NCBI GenBank assembly: GCA_000727475.1
Contig: KL647301.1
Coordinates: 2,864,138 to 2,928,137, forward strand
DNA: 64,000 nucleotides
Direction: 5' to 3'
Source: Sarcocystis neurona
Lineage: Eukaryota > Apicomplexa > Conoidasida > Eucoccidiorida > Sarcocystidae
Positions 1 to 11,880 of this stretch are shown here, in pieces. The translations under genes and the position numbers were made by a program. Below the pieces are notes generated by a model. It did not search any database. It worked only from the letters and a program-made list of their open reading frames with translations, and was not told the DNA's origin. How positions within the stretch are numbered: the stretch's first letter is position 1; every line of letters begins with the position of its first letter.

Positions 1-3000
1 CCTGTTTGCGTGATGAAGGTATCTGCAAGGAAGGTAGGACTGGGAAATTCTACTTTGAAGAAGAGTCGCCGTTGAATGTTTTACCATCACGTCGTGTGTT
101 GCACATAAACCAAGTACACTGCTCTTCAAGAGACCGCTCTACATACCCCGCCACTTCGCTGGTCACAAGTGGGCCACAGTTTGTTGCTACAACTGTTTGC
201 GGCCTAAATATTGTAGGCGTGCTCCTTGTCATTACGCACCTTGACACGTCTGCCACCTCCTGCTTGTCGTTGGCCAAAAGATGCGACGTGCTTATCAGCC
301 TGCGTTCTGACCATCTGCTACAGGGAACTTTCACGATGCACACACATGCATTACTGCTCAGCTGATTCACAGTCGCTACAACCGCGTGAATAACCCCTGG
401 TATTTACTATTGCAATCTAGCTTTTCACGTGTAACACTTACTGCTCTCTGCCCGTCCGTCTACGGAATATCGGATACTGTCCGTACAAACAGACATAAGA
501 CGGACGCGGCACGCCCACGGCGCGAGTCCCTCGCCGCAGGAAGAAGCATGCTGCCCGTCCAATCCAAGATTCTTTTCGTTAACTTTAGGACGATTTGACA
601 TCCTCGACACAGAACAGGTGCTTTTTGAGCACTTGCGTACGGCGGTCTCTTCCACGTGCAAGGGGAACCTTACTGCGTTCCTGATTTCTACTTCGGTGCT
701 GTTTTCCTCTTGAGCTCTTACTGTGTCACAGGGAAGCGGCCCTGCAAACCACAGCCTCGGCACGTATACCTTCCCTTGTCGAATTGCCATGTCTAGTTCA
801 TCTGCCGTGAGATTCTGCACGATAGCGGCCAACGCGTTTAGAGAACTGTTTAGAGCAGTGGCTGGATCGAGGTCAATAAAATAAAGAGGGGGAGACTTTC
901 CGGTTGAATAGTTTAGTTCAGCCCGGCATGCTCGAGTGAAACCCAGCATGCCAGCGGCATGCGGTGGCGTATCCTCTATGTGAATAAAGCTCAAGCTCGT
1001 GTGCTTTTGTACTAGCTGAGAGCCGCGTGTCAGTAGGAGCATTTTGCAGTAAGGATGGATTTTTGACAGAAGTTTTCCACAAAGAGGTATAACACGGAGC
1101 GACAAAAGAAAAATTTGCACGGCAGTAGCGACGTCACAGACCTGCACGCCGTCCACAAACAAAATAGCCTGCCAAGCTCTGGATTGCAGAAGACACTGAA
1201 GCGATTCTTCGCTGACGTCTGCTGACACAGTTTGAACTACCGCGTCAGCGTCGCGCAGACCCAGCGTCTTCCAGTATGCCCCGCTTGACTCTCGAAAACT
1301 CAGAACCAGCCAAGGTGACTTCCTGTTGCTACCGGCCCTCCACGATATACTATAGTTTCTTTCCTGCGAATCATCGATTGCTAGTAATTTCCAGGCTACT
1401 CGCCAGAGGCACGCAGGAAATACAGCTGGCGACGCTGGCGGCAGAAGAGGAATTCGGTGATCAAAGCGTTTCAGGTTCCAAGTATGTCTTGCAGGCGCCT
1501 CCTGCGACGTGCTCTTCACCTCTGCAAGCGGGTCATTCGACGGGACGCTCTGAAGAACAGCCTGGGCATACGTACCGCCGAATCCTAGTGATGTTACAAT
1601 GCAGCTGGACCTCTCCAGTCTTCTGCTCGTGTCGGTTGTGCTGCTTCGGCTTGCTAACTTCGCACAGCCGAACATATTCCTGCTTGTAGGCTCCATAAAG
1701 TTGCACTGATTTTCTTTGTCGTTCGCTGAGTTTGAAGTGATAGTAAGCGGTATGGTCTTGCAAGGCAGGACTACGGCCAGTTGCTGGAAGTCAATGTACG
1801 GGTTGAGTGTTCTAAGGTGAAGATTCGCAGGTACTTCATCATGTGCTAAACAGAGAGCACATTTCAGCAGTCCTGCCATCCCAGCGGCGCCCTCAAGATG
1901 TCCCAGATTCGTTTTAACGGCGCCAAGGATCAGCGGGCTGCAGCGGGAGGAGCTATCTAACTTGAAAACATTGACAATAGCAGCAACTTCAATCGGGTCC
2001 CCAAGAGCAGTTCCCGTACCGTGCGTTTCTATGTAGCAAATTTCGTCAGGAGTGACTCCTGCGAGAGAGAGAGTCCGTCGGCAGAGCCGTTCCTGTGAGG
2101 CGCGACAAGGTGCTGTTACACTTGCTGTTTTTCCGCCGTGGACAACAGCAGTTGCCACCAGGCGACACCAAGCCTTTCGCGGCGTCTTTAAAGTAGTCCG
2201 ACTTGTGGTCGGTGTAGTGCTGCCTTGCGCACCCTGTTCTAAAGGATCCGGAGCTGCACTGTGCACTTCTTCGGTACATGTTGCCGACAAGGAAGCACTT
2301 CCGGTTGTTGTGGTACCCTCGTCATTTTCCGTCTGTTGAGCAAGATATCTATTGTCCCTCTTCACCCGGCATCCAAATGATGCTGTCGGCGTGGGGCTTA
2401 ACACCGATTTGTTCCCACCTACTGAAGATTTTACGAACGGCTTTACTCGGTGATCAGCATCATCTTGAGGCACCGCAGACCCTGTTGAAGCTGTTTCACA
2501 CGCTGCTCGCCTGATTTTTTCCAGTACAACAGCACCTGCGCCTTCGCTGCGAACGAAGCCGTCGGCGGATGCATCGAAAGTGCGGCATCTGTAAGACGGT
2601 GACAAAAAACCTGATCTTTGTAAAGCCAACGTGGTCTCAAAAACCAGCGTCAGATTCACCGCTGCGACTATAGCTGTGTCAACGGAGTTGCAGCGTCTAG
2701 TGCCGCGGGTAGTCATCTCCTGCCACGCACAGTGGAGAGCCACTAAGGAAGAGGAGCACGCAGTGTCAATTGTAACGGAAGGTCCCGTGAAGTTCAAACT
2801 GTACGAAATGCGGTTAGCCAGCATGCAGCTGGACTGAGCTGTCACCGTGAACGCTTGCGACCTTTCTGCATAGTTGAGGCGCTGCCTGAGACAAACACGA
2901 AATAACATAACCAACAACTCACCTTCTCTCTAATATCTGTTCTTTAGCACAGATGTCTACTTTGTCTCCGTAATACAGTACAGTGAAAACTAGTAGGCAT

Positions 3001-6000
3001 CCGATTGCACTGCCTTGAACACATGCGCAACTGTGTATGCGCACACGCAGGTATTAAGCTTCCGAACGTGCCGTGGTAACCGCGCGTCACCACACGCGCG
3101 TGAGCACAACCTTCAGGAACATCATGTAAGATATGGCACAGAGAAGATTGTTGTTTGAATAAAACTGCGCACCGTCTTTTTAGCGTGTCTCGGGGCTCTA
3201 CTGGGCGTCTACAACCTACCAGTCCTCAGAACAACAGCCGACGAACACTCCAGTTTGTCTAGCAGTGCTAATGGAATCTCCACGTGCACTGAGAGCTTCG
3301 ACTGCCTGCATTAGCAAAAGCCGCTGCTGCGGATCCATTGCTGCTGCCTGAAGGTTCGCAGAAGTACAAACATTATGGTGGAACACAAATGCAGGTGGAG
3401 TAGTGGCGGACACGCATGCGCACATGTACGTCTACGGGGGCAAGGCCTGAGTACAACCTCTCAACTCCTTTCCGTGTTTGGCGAGCTGAATCTGGCGGGT
3501 TGATGCGACGAAACTGTAGCAAAGGGCTTTCGAACGCACAAGTCTTGTAAATGTCAGTTCTTTACACATCCCTAGGCTGGCGTGAACTACCTTGCATTGT
3601 CTTACAAAAGAAACCTGCTGTGATGCACCGGAGTACTGTGTGTGGCAATTTTGAGTACACTTGTATACGCACTTCTGCAGCGGAGATACCAAAATAGTTG
3701 TTGTCAAAGAGGCTGATGTCGTCAATGAATCCCCCTTGCCAGTTCTGAAACTGGTCTTTACGTTTCAACGTCGTGCAAGTGGCGTGATGGCTGCACAACC
3801 GAGGGTACCTGAATAGTGCCAAAGATAACAACAGACGTCAGTACAAAGGCTCGTATTTAAGCAAAGGATCTTTACTCCGTAGACGCGGGCGTCTGTAAGT
3901 GTACGCACGCACAATGCTACACCCTAGCTTTTTGTTTTAACCCCACCATACTGCAAGCGTCGTTCCCTGTACCACTGCATGCGTGCGTCTGCCCGCACGA
4001 ATTTGCGAGGACGTTATTCGTCACGTCGGTGAAAGTCGCACCTGCCAGGTGGTGGCGCGCCGATGAAGTGATCCCTCTGCAAAAGTCGTGCCCAAAAGGT
4101 GGCAGGATCGTCGCATCCCCGTGGCAGTTTGCACGCCATGCCTGTAATGTATATCTCATATTCGGTTTCGTGCTTCAGGTTATCTAGAGGTTGTGGCGCA
4201 CGGGGACGATTTGCTTTATTCTCGTAAAGGAGAACACCTTTTACGGTCCTGACAACGCTACCAATATCTGGACAGTCAAAGAAGGCAAATGGTTCTACCT
4301 CTACGTCCAAATTCCTTCTCAATGCCGCCGCAAGCTCAACGGCAGACAACGAGTCTACGTGAAATGCCCCCAGAGGAGTGTTATTGTCCATTGGAAGGTC
4401 AAAGCGTCCGAAGACCTCTTTGAAACATTCAAAAACCACCGTCTCGACCGAAGCGATTGCCTTCAAACAAGAATTTTGTCTCTCAGAGTCTCCTTCGCTG
4501 CAATACATTGACGCGTCTGATGTGATTTGGAGTGTGTCCGCGTCCACACTCTGCACGTAGGGCAGGGATGCAGAATGTTCACCGGTCTCGACCTCCTTCG
4601 CCACGCTCTCCTCTGGTGACACACAGTTTCTGCAACATTGTGTGTGTTGTTGAAGTGGGCGACCAGGCGCGTTGTCCGGCTGACGAAGAGCTGAGCAATA
4701 GAGAACGCCTTTACAGGAGGCTTTTTCCAGCATCACTCTGGCTGCGTGTCGGCGAGGTTTTCCGCTTGTCGTTTTTGGGAGTGTTCCAGCTTCTGTAAGC
4801 CAGAGGGAATGTACTGGCAATTGAAAAACCTGAGAAACGCTTCGTCTCACTTGTTCTGCGATAGCTTGTAGTTCTGCTAGGAGGGTAACGCTTCCTGTAA
4901 GTAACCAGATATTTATGGGGTCTCACCATTAAGATAAAATGGCGCACGCTGAAGAGAAAGGGTCTTAACGCAGCGACGAAAGTGACTCTGGAGTTACGCG
5001 CGTCTGCCCTTCACAGCGCACTGGTGTGTGCAGCCCTTTGAGCAGCGTGCAGCACTGCAACCGAAAATGCGTGACAAGCTCCACTGATAGAAGGAAATCA
5101 CTCTACTCTACGGTGTTGTGCTACGTTGTTGTCGCTCACCCAGTCCGCCCGAGCAGAGGGCGTGTTCTATTATGTGTAGTATGCTGCAGCTATAGAATCC
5201 TTCACTGACCTAAGATTTTAACCGTCCATACATGGGATTACTATATTCGTTTTTTCAACGGAGAGATCTCTTCTTCAGTGCACGTGGTTAATTGTCAAAT
5301 ACCACTACCGACTGTCCGCTCTATGAAGATTGATTTCCTTGAAACTTTCCTTTTCGTCCTTGTTTCACTTCTGTTACCATACTAATCATGTAAGAGTGTC
5401 TGCGCACTAAAGTCGCCACAGCCACAATTATGCACGCCACAGAGACAAGCTTCTTTTGGGTGCATCTTCGCGCCTTCGCTGACGTATTCCAGGCTCGAGA
5501 GCTCTGCAGCTCTGTCGTGCACGTACGCTCAACCTCAGCGGCCACGCCCAGACTTTCCGGACAATCCTCGTCGCCGCTCACGGCGAAAGCCATAGCGCAT
5601 CCTTTACGAATGTGGAAGCAATTTTCAACAACTTCTTCAAAATCCTGCAAATAGTAGTTTTGTCCGCGTATAATGAGGATATTCTTCAATCGTCCGGTAA
5701 TGTATAATTCACCGTCACCAGTGAAACCCAGGTCCCCGGTGCGCAGGTATTTCAACGTCCCATTCTCAGTTTGAGATACACCCGTGACCTGGCCTTCAAA
5801 GGTGACCGCCGTGGCTGCAGGGTCGTCGAAGTATGCGAGCGCGCAGCTGGGAGAAGAGACCCACACCTCTCCCACGTGCCACGCCGGTAGCTCTTCCAGT
5901 GTTTCCGGATGTACAATTTTCACTGCAGAAATATTAATGATGCATCCAACTAATCGACGAGTTGACCCCTATCATCGCCGAGGAATGTGTAATAGTGTTG

Positions 6001-9000
6001 AGTCCTACGCCTTTTGCGTGGCAGAGAAAGTGACAGCCCTGTTGCCGCAAGCGTGGGCAAATATGTATCATTCTGCCTATTCCTGTAGGTAACGACACGG
6101 CGCTGTACACTGTTTCGTGGTTGTGTGGGCGGCGCGTTTTATGCTTGAATGACGATTCAAAAACGGATGTGATTTACCTCACCTACAACTTCGCCATGGG
6201 GACAGCCGCACCCCACAATGTTTTTGTAAGTCGATATGTCATTTGACGGTTCCGTGGATCGGATCGGGCACACAATGTCCTGCGCGCAGGGGGGACGCAG
6301 TGCACCGAGTTTCACTACACACCCTGCGCCTCAATTTGCGTTCTTGAGGCAACATTCAGCCGCTCCGTCAAACCCATGAACGGGCATCTCTGGCGAGTTG
6401 TCTCGCGAGGCACTGTTTGCTACGATGGTCAACACTATCACAGCGAGACACGTGTGCGCCTGCACTCACTCCGGGAAACAGTTTGTCTCTGTTGACTTTC
6501 AGAATCCGAGGTGTTCTAGGCCACACACCGTCGTGTCCGCGTCCTGTGACACCGACCGTATTTTCTGCCAACCCATACGCGGGACACATCATCCATGGCT
6601 CGAATCCGCAATCTCCAAACTTCTGGACGCAATAAAATATCACCGTTCCACATTCTCTGCGTCGGTAGGGGAAATTATTGCAACTCTATGCATGTTGGAT
6701 TATTAAGCAGGATAGGTGCTGTGGGAATGCACGGCTGCTCATGTTTGCGAAGAGAAACACACATGCTAGCAACGTGTACATAGACACCTGCGTGGGGGGT
6801 GTCTGATAACTCTAGTGATGTTGACATACATCGGTGCATTGAGCTGAATATCCACGTACAACATTATTTCCGCTACCCTACCAGGCGGTGGTGAGTCCGT
6901 GGACAAGATGAAGACGATACTAGAGAGACACGACCCACGAGTCAACATATAAATAGTGACGTGCTACTGTGGAACGTTCGTGTGACAAGCTACGGATCGA
7001 TATACGAACCACCAGCAAATTCAGAGGCAGTGGTCGACTACTGCGGAAGGTCCGTGTGGCAAGTTACGCGTGAGGCGCGTGGTCACATATCGTCCCACCG
7101 GTACTAGGTTACGGTAGTAGCACACAGTCCTCGTCCCTGCCTACGTAACATTGCCCATCGATATGAAACCTACAGAGGCGAAAAGTTCCAGTGTGCGCTG
7201 TCGGATCGGTTCGGCGCCATTTATGAATGCGAGCGCCTTTCTAAAAGAGAGACGTTGTAGGACGGCATCAGACACTTTCCTGGTCGCTAAGGCGTACGCA
7301 AAGTCTGGCGCAGCTGTGATCGAGCACTGGTGCCTGCTGAAAGCTTCAAGCCAAACTGACGGTGTTCTTAAAAAATCCAGAGGAGACATAAAATATGCCG
7401 TACATCCGAAAAAGAGGGGAACGCCAAGCATGCCGACCAACCTGCGCAAAATAATCAGACAACATCGCCCCTCTCAGCTGACTCACCCTGGCGTTTTTGA
7501 TTCTGAGGATTGATACGTAGGGAGTGCATCATGCTTTTTTACTCGGCGGAAGCACGCGGCACACCACCGTTACGTAGATAGAAACACACAAGACGCCCTG
7601 CTGTTGTCTTGCGTAGTACACGAAGTTCACGTGCTGAGAGACTTGTCCCCTAGCAAGCAGCACGCACACCGTTCCGCTTCGCCTTCAAGCACGGACCATG
7701 CATCGTGGTGTTGGAGTGAGAATGGAATTCTGAACAGCTGAAATCCAGCTGCTCGAAGATGTTGTCCAGAAGCTTCGCTGTAAAGTCGTAAAGAGGTGGC
7801 GAGGATCACGGGGAGCGCCTGCAGGCAACGCTGTTGTCTTTTGTGGTTCTTACAAACCCACGAGAAAAGAGAATTTTCTGCTCACCCCATGTCGTGGGTT
7901 ACTGGCAGCCAGGACAAAAAGCGGATCCTGTGCCCCCATCTCTGCACAGCAAGGTTTTGAAAGTCCTCCGTAAAGTCGGCATATTCCTCCAAAGGTACAT
8001 CGTAGATCGATTTCTTCCTCGTACTGCAGTATATTCCGCTCATGTGCCAGTTATGGTGGATGTTGTGAAGAAAGCCGGCTTGAGTTATCAGGCAGCCTTT
8101 CGGATTCCCCGTACTTCCCGACGAGAACTGCATAAAAGCTATGTCTGTCGGGGCCGCATCAGTGTAAATACTAAAAATTATAGGATACTTTGACCAAGCT
8201 CCATCGGCTCCATCGGGCTCTCGAATCAGTTCGTCTGAGAAAACCCAATGAAGCCTTGGACCATCTCTATTTTCCATATCCCAATCCGTCAGCAGGTAGT
8301 CCCTGCAGGCGCGCATGTGTGTTCACTCAGGTACCTCATTGGGTTTTAGCAACACGGTCTATACCGCTGGCGTCCTACCGTTGTTCAACGTATGAGGGGG
8401 TTCATACACACTCCGCCTGAACCTCTTCATTGCAGTGCTTTTACGCTCGATTAGAACACGCACATGTACTATGGTTCGCAGAGGATTAGATGACGGAAGA
8501 CATCTGTGGACCTGCTGAGCCGAAAACCATCTCCTGCAGAGCCCACTCATTACAAGTACGTAGTGTACAATTCGTGTGAGAAGACAGCAGCGCATTGACT
8601 CGTCAACTGAGCTGCTGATATGCGCATATCGAAAGTCATTCTGGCTGTACAGTTACCTCGAACAACGTGACAGTCCGATTGTGATGGGTAACACCGCTCT
8701 GTTCCGTGAAGGAACAGTCTGCAGACATCGGTTACGCTATATCGATGCTTTCAGGTTGATATAGTAGTAGCATGCATTCACAACTACAGAAAATGCGCGG
8801 AGATCCGGAGCGCTCTTACTTGCATGCGGACGACGTCAACAGATATTGCGATGCTCTGGCTTTCCTCACAAGCGATAGTAAGCTGTGAACATTTTTGCTC
8901 CGGTGGGTCTGCATCGGGAAATATAGAGGAACGGCCACGGCCCCGAGCATTTGGCAAGCGACAAACGCTACCACGAAGTCCACGCCGGGAGGGTAGCACC

Positions 9001-9409
9001 TGCATCCAAACGCAGCGGAAAAATCTTCGTGGTCGGCGCTTTCGAGAACACGTGTAGGTGCTTCCTTCAAAATGTAAGTAGGCACACGGGTCAGCGCCTT
9101 TCCGGAGTCATTCATGTGGAACTTATTTAGAGATGAGTGCTTGGGTAACTGGTCGAAATCGATTGGATTGTCTACAAACACCCGGACGCATTTGCCCTTC
9201 CGAAGAAAGAACAACCAGCATATCGTCGCAAGGTTTTCCTTGTTCACGTCCCAGCGTCTTGCCTAACACGTGTGCGTCCCTGAGTTTGCGGAGTCTCACA
9301 AAATCAAGCGGTCTCCCGGCTTGCACCCGTATATTGAGCGGAGCTTTACTGCCAACTTCGTGGCTTCAGAGTCAAGTTCTCGATACGTCTTCTTTGCGAC
9401 GACGTCCGC
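1..9409 (-). CDS. Type I polyketide synthase, N-terminal part (FAAL-ACP-KS-pseudoKR), partial
   Basis: Large modular synthase that would activate a fatty acid as acyl-AMP, load it on an ACP and start chain extension. Exons I can join in frame on the minus strand: 9409-9300, 8999-8820, 8533-8408 (tentative), 8302-7886, 7441-7174, 6622-6470, 6279-6183, 5922-5527, 4894-4042, 3808-3673, 3347-3220 and 2885-442. Introns are GT-AG and phases match at every junction; several junctions rebuild family motifs exactly, e.g. THDMG|LVG and SAAE|AAAMDPQQR. Domain order is FAAL, ACP, ketosynthase, then a pseudo-ketoreductase fold. The true start lies upstream of 9409: a stop in the same frame forces an intron there, and the first exon (probably 9.42-9.65 kb) is unresolved. 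The last exon has a strong GTAAGT donor at 441, so the gene continues past the left edge; 1-441 is intron or further exon. Known in family: Cryptosporidium and coccidian PKS/FAS proteins also begin with an acyl ligase-ACP loader. Confidence 0.9.
740..1405 (-). other. Pseudo-ketoreductase (structural KR) subdomain directly after the KS
   Basis: Following the KS with only a short linker, the same uninterrupted exon encodes a fold typical of the structural half of PKS ketoreductases: WLVLSFRESSGAYW, AILFVDGVQ, LLLTRGSQLV, AAGMLGFTRACRAEL, YFIDLDPA and the closing GKVYVPRLW. In standard modules this piece comes after the AT and DH domains. Here neither is present between it and the KS. An ER or catalytic KR half would be expected next, beyond the donor at 441. 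Confidence 0.75.
1550..4165 (-). other. Beta-ketoacyl synthase (KS) domain of the PKS
   Basis: Condensing domain spread over four exons. It starts with ITGMACKLP and continues through GGFIDDISLFDNNYFGIS, AAAMDPQQRLLL and the active-site DTACSSSLVALH. The two catalytic histidines are in ETHGTGTALGDP and TNLGHLEGAAG, so the Cys-His-His triad is intact. About 120 residues of Ser/Thr-rich, low-similarity sequence are inserted between GAVVLEKI and LVATAVVHGGK, where bacterial KS domains are compact. The domain ends at GFGGTYAQAVL. Confidence 0.9.
4225..4465 (-). other. Acyl carrier protein domain of the PKS loading module
   Basis: About 80 residues between the ligase and the ketosynthase in the exon 4894-4042. 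The phosphopantetheine attachment motif reads HVDSLSAVEL (conserved D-S-L with the serine as attachment site), preceded by a helix typical of ACPs and followed by the FDCPDIGSV segment. It would receive the acyl group from the upstream FAAL. Confidence 0.88.
4720..9409 (-). other. FAAL (fatty acyl-AMP ligase) loading domain of the PKS
   Basis: Adenylating domain split over nine exons. Seen in order: KKTYRELDSEATKLA near the start, CYPPGVDFVVAF with GAVAVPL, the phosphate-binding loop FSSGSTGNPKG near 8.08 kb, SWLPVTHDMGLVG, FMSPLDFL, AAPDFAYAL, INGAEPI, PAYGLAE, YLRTGDLGF, GRLKNILIIRGQNYYLQDFE and the C-terminal LPKTTSGKPRR. The THDMG, GAEP and RGQN.Y..D.E signatures are those of FAALs rather than ordinary acyl-CoA ligases. 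Such enzymes form acyl-AMP and pass the acyl group to an ACP instead of CoA, consistent with the ACP that follows immediately. All core adenylation motifs look intact. The exon at 8533-8408 is the weakest part; it was placed because its phases close and it fills the expected gap between YLLTSSACK and DYLLTDW. Confidence 0.9.
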
Positions 9410-10184
9410 CTGTTAGCGCGGCAAAAACGCAGACCTTCGACAGCGTACTCTTTGTAGGTTCGAGAACCTTCATGCTCAGCGCAGAAACAGACCAGATTCC
9501 TCATAGAAGTGTAAGGCGAAACCTGAAAGAAGTTTTCGCTTGTTGAGGCGTTGTCGAAAGACATTTGAAAACTCATCATCATCGCCGGCTCCAGTAGAAT
9601 CATGATTGCTACGTCGCACACTCTTTGCCCTTTTACTTGCACGGGCTTATTGATGCACTGAAGTGGCTAAAGTGACCATTTGGTTAACATTTTCTTCAAG
9701 AAACCCAATGGTCTACATATGTGCACACCTGAGTTGACAATGGCCTCGATGCATGAAAGTCTATCCCTCGTCCTCCTTTTTGATGTCTTCGGTGCAGTGG
9801 CGTATAAGATTACCATTGCCTTCTTTTTACCTGTCCGTTCAGCCAGACAAGTGCTGGTTCCGTTGGTATTTTTGACGCCCATCGTTTCACACTACGGTGC
9901 CAAGGACCCAGTCGCTGTAGAAGGCGGTGAGCCACATTAGACCGCTCGTCGAACGCCATGGTTTACCTGAGACCCACGACACAGTGCGTAGCTGTTACAG
10001 TTTCCACGAAAGGACTAGGGATACGTCCATTTACCCAAGAGGGCAATGCCGTGCCCACCGGGTTAGCTGAAAGTTACGCTAACCTGCCGTCTCTACTCTG
10101 TGAGATAGTTCGGGTCGTGTGACGTTTGTCTGGGAAGTAACGCAGTCCACCGGGCTCAAGTAACAGCCGCGACACTAGTTTGTA
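9410..10184. other. PKS upstream region and unresolved first exon(s)
   Basis: Holds the 3' end of the intron preceding the first assigned PKS exon (acceptor at 9411-9410). An open minus-strand stretch from about 9642 could be the first coding exon, but no start codon can be chosen from sequence alone. Nothing else convincing is visible from 9.65 to 10.18 kb; the PKS promoter and 5' UTR probably lie here. Confidence 0.35.
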
Positions 10185-10559
10185 CTACAATTTTTGAGAT
10201 AGGCAGTGGCAGCAGGAGGAGCTCTCCAGTAGCTTCAGCAGGAAGCGTATCTTCCAGGCCTCGATCTTCCCCTGTTCGGTTAGTGTTGAAAACGTTTTAC
10301 CTTCCAGCAGAACATCGCTCAGGGGCTGCACCCGTCCTTTTCGTACTCCACAGACATCGCCCCGTTTGTTTTTCCTTTGGAATCCCACCTGCCGCCCTCT
10401 GCGTCTTTCCCAGAGAACCGTTCTGCCAACCAGAACCCTCTTCGGTTGCCTCAGTTGCGTCCAGCAGTCGGAGGCCGAAGCAAAGTACGGCGTCTCTGTG
10501 GCCGACAAAAAGAACAAAATACCCATGTACGGGCGTACCGGTGACAAAACTACGACCAC
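10185..10559 (-). CDS. Coding-looking exon of an unidentified minus-strand gene
   Basis: A 124-codon open stretch ending in a stop at 10,185. The lower two thirds (GDVCGVRKGRVQPLSDVLLE, then KIEAWKIRFLLKLLES) have the mixed charged/hydrophobic composition of real protein. No family recognised. A 232-codon plus-strand reading frame overlaps it (10,283-10,981), so at most one is real. It could be the 3' exon of the unidentified gene whose other segments lie at 11.3-14.8 kb. Confidence 0.25.
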   Translation of the reverse strand: MVVVLSPVRPYMGILFFLSATETPYFASASDCWTQLRQPKRVLVGRTVLWERRRGRQVGFQRKNKRGDVCGVRKGRVQPLSDVLLEGKTFSTLTEQGKIEAWKIRFLLKLLESSSCCHCLSQKL

Positions 10560-10885
10560 TGGCCCTCTCTGGTCTTACTGTTATTTCTCCGTCGTCACAC
10601 TGTTCTTCGTTACAAGTTACAAACTACATGTTACAAAGGTTTCTTGATGAATCTGGTTGGCACAAGTACGTGCGAGTGTCACGCATACCCCATGGTGAAA
10701 CATTCAGACGGAATACGTATCAAGCTAGCACAGAGCTGTACACAGGGCCTATCGAAAACTTGTCGCGCGTACTGCTTCCGCCCGCATACTTCGGAAGAAA
10801 ACTCACACTGATCAACATCTCATTTAATACGCGTATAGGTCCAGTAAGACCAGAGAGGGCCAGTGGTCGTAGCTTTGTCTTCAAA
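10545..10885. repeat. Inverted repeat, about 37-bp arms
   Basis: The segment around 10,546-10,582 (core ACTACGACCACTGGCCCTCT) reappears inverted at about 10,844-10,881, with one mismatch over about 37 bp. The arms are separated by about 265 bp. No transposase or target-site duplication is visible. It could be a MITE-like element, a hairpin or a chance local inversion. Confidence 0.7.
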
Positions 10886-11275
10886 AACCGAACAATACCA
10901 TTGGCTTTTCTCAGAATAGAGTACAGCAATACGTTCAGCTCAGAATTGGACATCAGCTTAGCAGTATGGAAACCGCCGTGACCTGTCGTTAACTCCCAAT
11001 TCATTCGGGGGCAGACTGTTTTGTTTTAAAGCTTTTGTCCGCCATGAAGGCGAAACCTCAGCTCGCCCTAGGGGCTGCATGTCTTCTGACAATCGGCTCG
11101 CGCCGCCTCCTGGCACGCACCTTCTTGACTCGTTGGCAGCTATTTTTTCTACTCGTAAACGCTGCCTACCCAAAGAGGTTTCGAAGGATTGTAGCTCAAG
11201 ATTTTCTTCCCTCGATGGTGGTGGCTTATCGTACAAGTTATTGATTAATGTCTGGGTCAGTCACACCTACTTTTA

Positions 11276-11880
11276 GCCAAAAGAACCTTCCTTGCGCGCG
11301 TCTAGGAGGCAAAAAGCAGAGTCAAAAAAGTGCGAAGCGTGCCCAACAAGCTCCACGATACTCCTTCTCCTGCAAGAATATGTGTACCCCCTTTGCTTAC
11401 ACAGGTACTTGATGCGGAGACGTTTGTGGTGTACATCGTAATAATTTTCATGAGTAAAAGTGTGCAGGTCGCAACGTACCATTGGGCAACACTTAACCAC
11501 CGAGCTGCTCATGAAGCTTTCTTCGATACAAAAGATGTCCAAAAGTTCCAGTTGTTCGTCTAGAGGGGAAAGACAACTCCAAGAAGTCGTTACAGAGAAC
11601 CAGGCAAGCTGGAATACCGTATATTCTCCCGTATACCAACTCTCACACACAGGCCCAAACGTTGTAACTCTGGTGAACACATGTATACAAAGCAGCGAGT
11701 ACCGACAAAGCGTTCATTCATTATTTGTCGAAGTGGATCTCCGGAGAAGTCTTGGACACCGAAGTGCCCTTGTGCAGTGACTGCTGTGTGCTCCCTGTAT
11801 TTGTCATAGTACTTTTTGTCTGCACGCACGTACAGCCAACCTTGCATAGGCTTTAAGTTGAACACGTCACACAGCGTACC
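11276..11880 (-). CDS. Unidentified multi-exon gene, central exons
   Basis: Two or three overlapping minus-strand open stretches with strong protein character. The first (about 11,880-11,690) includes VFNLKPMQGWLYVRADKKYY and HFGVQDFSGDPLRQIMNERF. The second (about 11,680-11,435) includes LDEQLELLDIFCIEESF and THENYYDVHHKRLRIK. A third begins after an acceptor-like CAG near 11,375 and ends at a stop at 11,276 (RRSIVELVGHASHFFDS). I do not recognise the protein. Exon borders are not fixed. The gene lies between the PKS and the divergently transcribed coiled-coil gene and probably continues to the segments at 13.8-14.8 kb. Confidence 0.45.

Noticed and set aside
1..441. Further PKS exon in the minus-strand frame at 50-370
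   Set aside because: The frame is open, but no ER or KR motif could be matched and no acceptor with the required phase was convincing, so the gene is left open at the window edge.
10283..10981. 232-codon plus-strand frame, the longest single frame of the left block outside the PKS
   Set aside because: It runs through both arms of the inverted repeat, has no recognisable motif and competes with minus-strand frames. Not supported enough to call a gene.
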